From Methanomethylovorans sp. (GTDB lineage Archaea; Halobacteriota; Methanosarcinia; Methanosarcinales; Methanosarcinaceae), in NCBI GenBank assembly GCA_020854785.1, contig JAHFZE010000226.1, positions 1-9,299 of the forward strand: a stretch of 9,299 bases of DNA. Direction: 5' to 3'. The position numbers and the translations under genes are program-made. The notes beneath the pieces were generated by a model. That model saw only the letters and a list, made by a program, of their open reading frames with translations. It did not search any database and was not told the origin of the DNA. Shown here one piece after another: positions 7,329 to 9,299 of the stretch; the first letter of the stretch is position 1, and each line of letters starts with the position of its first letter.

Positions 7329-8119
7329 GCCAGTGTCTCCTCATTGTTCCCATTACGAGCCCTTGCAACATTATTGGCTATCCTTGCAGCAAAAGCTCCT
7401 GCAACGAATCCTGCATCGATGTTCACTACCGCAAGCACGGAACATGACTGCAACATGGAAAGAAGTGCAGCCTCACCTTTTGCCCCTGCCCCGTAACCTG
7501 TGGATACAGGCACACCTATCACCGGCACGTCCACAAGACCCGACACAACTGTAGGTAATGTGCCTTCCCTGCCAGCAGCCACCACTATGGAATCCGGCTT
7601 ATGTGACTGGAGCTTGAGCATCTCACCGACAAGCCTGTGAAAACCTGCGACTCCCACATCATAGATAGTAATGGTCTCACAACCCATTTCCGAAGCTACT
7701 ATGCGGGCCTCTTCAGCAACCGTGATATCAGCTGTCCCTGCAGAAATTATTGCCACCACACCTCCAGTTTTTGGAGCTGGCGTGCCATTGTGCACCACAA
7801 CTATCTTTTTGTACTTTCCCCATTCCAGCTGTTCAGGCCCGAAGGCAGCTTCCAGCAGCTTTACATTTGTCTCATTAAGACGTGTTATAAGCACCCTGCC
7901 ACACGCATCCACATGAGCTTGCGCTATTTTGACCACATCTTCGGGTTCTTTGCCTTCTGCAAGGATGGCCTCCATGATTCCGGTGCGCTGGCTGCGACAG
8001 ACATCTATTTTAGCAATGTCTGAAACCGGCACATAACCCATGCTGCGTATAAGAGATTCGGCAGCATCCAGATCCGTTTCATTCTTCTTTATTTTAAGCA
8101 GGATATCTTTGAGGTCCAT
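7325..8119 (-). CDS. larB: Pyridinium-3,5-biscarboxylic acid mononucleotide synthase LarB
   Basis: A 264-residue LarB, which carboxylates nicotinic acid adenine dinucleotide and releases AMP in the first step of nickel-pincer cofactor synthesis. The N-terminal third carries CRSQRTGIMEAILAEGK (41-57), typical of the family. The C-terminal part is PurE-like, with ISAGTADITVAEEA (125-138), YDVGVAGFHRL (153-163), AAGREGTLPTVVSGL (181-195) and PVSTGYGAGAKGEAALLSML (204-223). SCS with Cys226 before VVNIDAGFVAGAFAARI matches the catalytic cysteine that attacks the pyridinium ring. The ATG at 8119 is preferred to a TTG two codons upstream; no strong ribosome binding site precedes either. larC overlaps its 3' end. 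larA and the sulfur-inserting larE are not in the window. Confidence 0.93.
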   Translation of the reverse strand: MDLKDILLKIKKNETDLDAAESLIRSMGYVPVSDIAKIDVCRSQRTGIMEAILAEGKEPEDVVKIAQAHVDACGRVLITRLNETNVKLLEAAFGPEQLEWGKYKKIVVVHNGTPAPKTGGVVAIISAGTADITVAEEARIVASEMGCETITIYDVGVAGFHRLVGEMLKLQSHKPDSIVVAAGREGTLPTVVSGLVDVPVIGVPVSTGYGAGAKGEAALLSMLQSCSVLAVVNIDAGFVAGAFAARIANNVARARNGNNEETLA

Positions 8120-8168
8120 GTCCAACTACGAATATTGTAGTAAAAGTTTAAGATGCTTTCCCAGTGAT

Positions 8169-8179
8169 CATATATATGT
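8169..8179 (-). promoter_or_regulatory. TATA box for larBC
   Basis: The minus strand reads ACATATATATG, about 50 bases before the larB ATG. The predicted start site is near 8147, giving a leader of roughly 28 bases. That leader holds an imperfect inverted repeat CTAC...GTAG at 8126-8140. Confidence 0.55.
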
Positions 8180-8229
8180 ACTTCCTGAAAAAAAGGATAG
8201 GAAAAAATGATATTAACAGGTCCTTATGA

Positions 8230-8247
8230 GAAAAAATAGAAAAAAGC
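8230..8247 (-). terminator. T-tract terminator candidate after the 27-codon gene
   Basis: On the minus strand two runs of T (TTTTTCTATTTTTT within this interval) occur 60-80 bases after the TAA of the small membrane-peptide gene and before the larB promoter. Oligo-T tracts without a strong hairpin are a common archaeal termination signal. Confidence 0.4.
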
Positions 8248-8306
8248 AAGTGTTCCTGACAAATATCTGTTTGAAAAAGTATCATTAGCCCACATACGAG
8301 CTCATA

Positions 8307-8390
8307 TTACCTGTTGTTGAACTGAGCATAGACTACTGCTGCGGCAATTATGCAGCCGTACACTCCTAGCTTAATTGTCCTCGTTATCAT
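8307..8390 (-). CDS. Small single-helix membrane peptide (27 residues)
   Basis: A short frame starting ATG 8390 and ending TAA 8309-8307. The peptide begins MITRTIK, continues with a hydrophobic segment LGVYGCIIAAAVVYAQF (residues 8-24) long enough for one membrane helix, and ends NNR; by the positive-inside rule the basic N-terminus would stay in the cytoplasm. The main support for a real gene is an excellent ribosome binding site, GAGGTGGG, with AGGTG six bases before the ATG. Codon-like composition and a T-tract end downstream agree. It is flanked by larB and, divergently, by the S16 protease. I do not recognise the family and propose no function; conservation in relatives would decide whether it is real. 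Confidence 0.6.
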   Translation of the reverse strand: MITRTIKLGVYGCIIAAAVVYAQFNNR

Positions 8391-8420
8391 TTATCCCACC
8401 TCTCGTTTTTCATAAATGAT
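8386..8420 (-). promoter_or_regulatory. Inverted repeat enclosing the ribosome binding site of the small gene
   Basis: ATCATTTAT (8420-8412, minus) and ATAAATGAT (8394-8386) are perfect nine-base inverted arms separated by 17 bases. The loop contains the GAGGTGGG ribosome binding site and the 3' arm contains the start codon. The stem is AU-rich and weak, so it may be a translational control element or coincidence in AT-rich DNA. Confidence 0.4.
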
Positions 8421-8480
8421 GTTTGTTTTATCATACCACTATTAAAACGATCAATCAAATGTCTTTTTTGTATCGGTAGC

Positions 8481-8535
8481 CACCTTATAGGTGTTCTGCA
8501 AACTATCCTTTGTTGTTTCAGTATATAAATATATT
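8481..8535 (-). promoter_or_regulatory. Promoter candidate for the small gene, with hairpin
   Basis: AATATATTTATATA on the minus strand (8522-8535) is a good TATA box, predicting initiation near 8501 and a leader of about 110 bases before the 27-codon gene. Near the start of that leader lies CACCTATAAGGTG (8481-8493), a five-pair inverted repeat with a three-base loop. The same AT-rich block could be read by the opposite strand, so the assignment is tentative. Confidence 0.35.
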
Positions 8536-8635
8536 CAACATAGCATATATATAGACAATAATTATGATGAGATTTTAGGATGGGATTTGTTATTAAGCGC
8601 TGCGGCTATAATTTGAGTGAGTCAAAAGTAAAGAG

Positions 8636-8643
8636 TATATATT
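8636..8643 (+). promoter_or_regulatory. TATA box of the S16 protease gene (leaderless spacing)
   Basis: TATATATT is centred about 25 bases before the A of the ATG at 8665, the normal distance from an archaeal TATA box to the transcription start. An A-rich BRE-like stretch precedes it. The message would therefore be leaderless, which agrees with the lack of a well-placed ribosome binding site (the only AAGGA is 14-18 bases upstream). Confidence 0.55.
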
Positions 8644-8664
8644 GTAAGGACAGTATGCATTACC

Positions 8665-9299
8665 ATGAGAAAAGGGGCAATAATCCTTCTGCTCATCATT
8701 TCGCTGACAGCGAATTTCTATCTGTTGGCAGTGCAGCAACCTGTTAAAGATGAGCAGGTACAGCAACTGCAGGAGCGTATCAACTCCCTGGAAGCGGAGA
8801 ACGAGAACCTTAATGCGAAGATAAGCCAGGACAATGTTTCCCTTCAGTCTTATGCATCGCAGATAGACTTTTATAGGGAGCAGTTGAACGAACTGGGAAG
8901 CACTATGGGTCTTGCTGCCGATGTATATGAAGGAACTGCCAGCCTGCAGGCCCCTGCTGTGTACCAGAGCATTGAAGAGGTTATTGATGGACCTTTCATA
9001 AGGCAGATAGTGACCGAAAAAGGATCAATGATGGACATATCCGTTGAGATCGATCCGGGAAAGGGCAGAGTGCTGGTGGAAACTAAACCGCTCATGGGAG
9101 TAGTGTTCCAGGATGCAGCCAATACTGCTGTTTTCGTGGCACAGGACATCACAGATGCAAATTTAATGGCCACTGACACGATCTTCAGCATAACTGCAGT
9201 TGGTGAAGTGCCCGCAGTGGACGGACCAAGTGCCGGTGCATTGATGACATTGATCATGATCTCGGCCCTTAACCATGAACAATTGAATGATAGTGTCAC
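8665..9299 (+). CDS. Membrane-anchored Lon-like serine protease (S16 family), 3' end outside window
   Basis: An open frame of 211 codons that runs past the window edge. Residues 5-24 (AIILLLIISLTANFYLLAVQ) form a signal anchor after a basic MRK. Residues 28-78 are rich in Gln, Glu and Leu with heptad-like spacing and are probably a coiled coil. From about 110 the sequence resembles the Lon proteolytic domain, with VDGPSAGALMTL (185-196) containing the catalytic Ser189; the partner Lys should lie about 40-45 residues further, outside the window. It lacks an AAA+ ATPase domain in the visible part and looks like the single-helix archaeal S16 proteins of unknown substrate, with the protease domain likely outside the membrane. 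Start choice rests on the signal anchor and TATA spacing. It is transcribed away from the small gene. Confidence 0.87.
   Translation, partial: MRKGAIILLLIISLTANFYLLAVQQPVKDEQVQQLQERINSLEAENENLNAKISQDNVSLQSYASQIDFYREQLNELGSTMGLAADVYEGTASLQAPAVYQSIEEVIDGPFIRQIVTEKGSMMDISVEIDPGKGRVLVETKPLMGVVFQDAANTAVFVAQDITDANLMATDTIFSITAVGEVPAVDGPSAGALMTLIMISALNHEQLNDSV

Noticed and set aside
8207..8239. Ten-codon frame ending in TAG, which pyrrolysine readthrough would extend to about 38 residues
   Set aside because: Although AGGATAGG precedes the ATG, the peptide is not recognisable and it overlaps a terminator-like tract and the opposite-strand small gene.
8871..9299. Minus-strand open frame of 142 codons
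   Set aside because: It is antisense to the S16 protease, which has a signal anchor, a coiled coil and the DGPSAG motif; the antisense translation is low-complexity.

Overview
The window looks like a chromosomal segment of a methanogenic archaeon, most likely a methylotrophic member of the Methanosarcinaceae; the genus cannot be fixed from this stretch. The evidence is a tRNA-Cys beside Sep-tRNA:Cys-tRNA synthase (the indirect, methanogen-type route to Cys-tRNA), an F420-type FrhB/FpoF-family flavo-iron-sulfur protein, archaeal TATA-box promoters, T-tract ends and GGTG-type ribosome binding sites. None of the eight visible stop codons is TAG, which fits but does not prove a pyrrolysine-decoding lineage.

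Region 1 (1-2930, all minus strand) is a sulfur amino-acid cluster. In transcription order it reads: TATA box, a large palindrome, tRNA-Cys(GCA), SepCysS, an O-acetylhomoserine sulfhydrylase, then the first 28 codons of homoserine O-acetyltransferase (metX) running off the window edge. Genes are separated by 2-40 bases, so this reads as one transcription unit joining charging of tRNA-Cys with sulfur incorporation into homocysteine.

Region 2 (about 2931-4841) holds a 280-base gene-free stretch, a relatively AT-rich CaCA-family Na+/Ca2+ exchanger on the minus strand, and divergent from it a decayed DUF475 (TerC-like) membrane protein gene. The latter keeps only its C-terminal half and has an in-frame stop.

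Region 3 (4842-8390, minus strand) contains larB and larC, overlapping by 4 bases, which make the nickel-pincer nucleotide cofactor. Downstream of them, behind its own promoter and a striking inverted repeat, is an FrhB/FpoF-like F420-binding iron-sulfur protein with an N-terminal extension. Upstream of larB is a 27-codon gene for a one-helix membrane peptide with a strong ribosome binding site. larA and larE are not in the window.

Region 4 (8391-9299) is a divergent promoter region followed by a plus-strand, membrane-anchored Lon-like (S16) serine protease, cut off by the window end just after its catalytic serine motif. Its TATA box is placed so that transcription would begin at the ATG. 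I see no insertion sequence, CRISPR array or phage gene. The least-explained signals are the three inverted repeats at gene starts (2874-2897, 6010-6057, 8386-8420) and the 27-residue membrane peptide.
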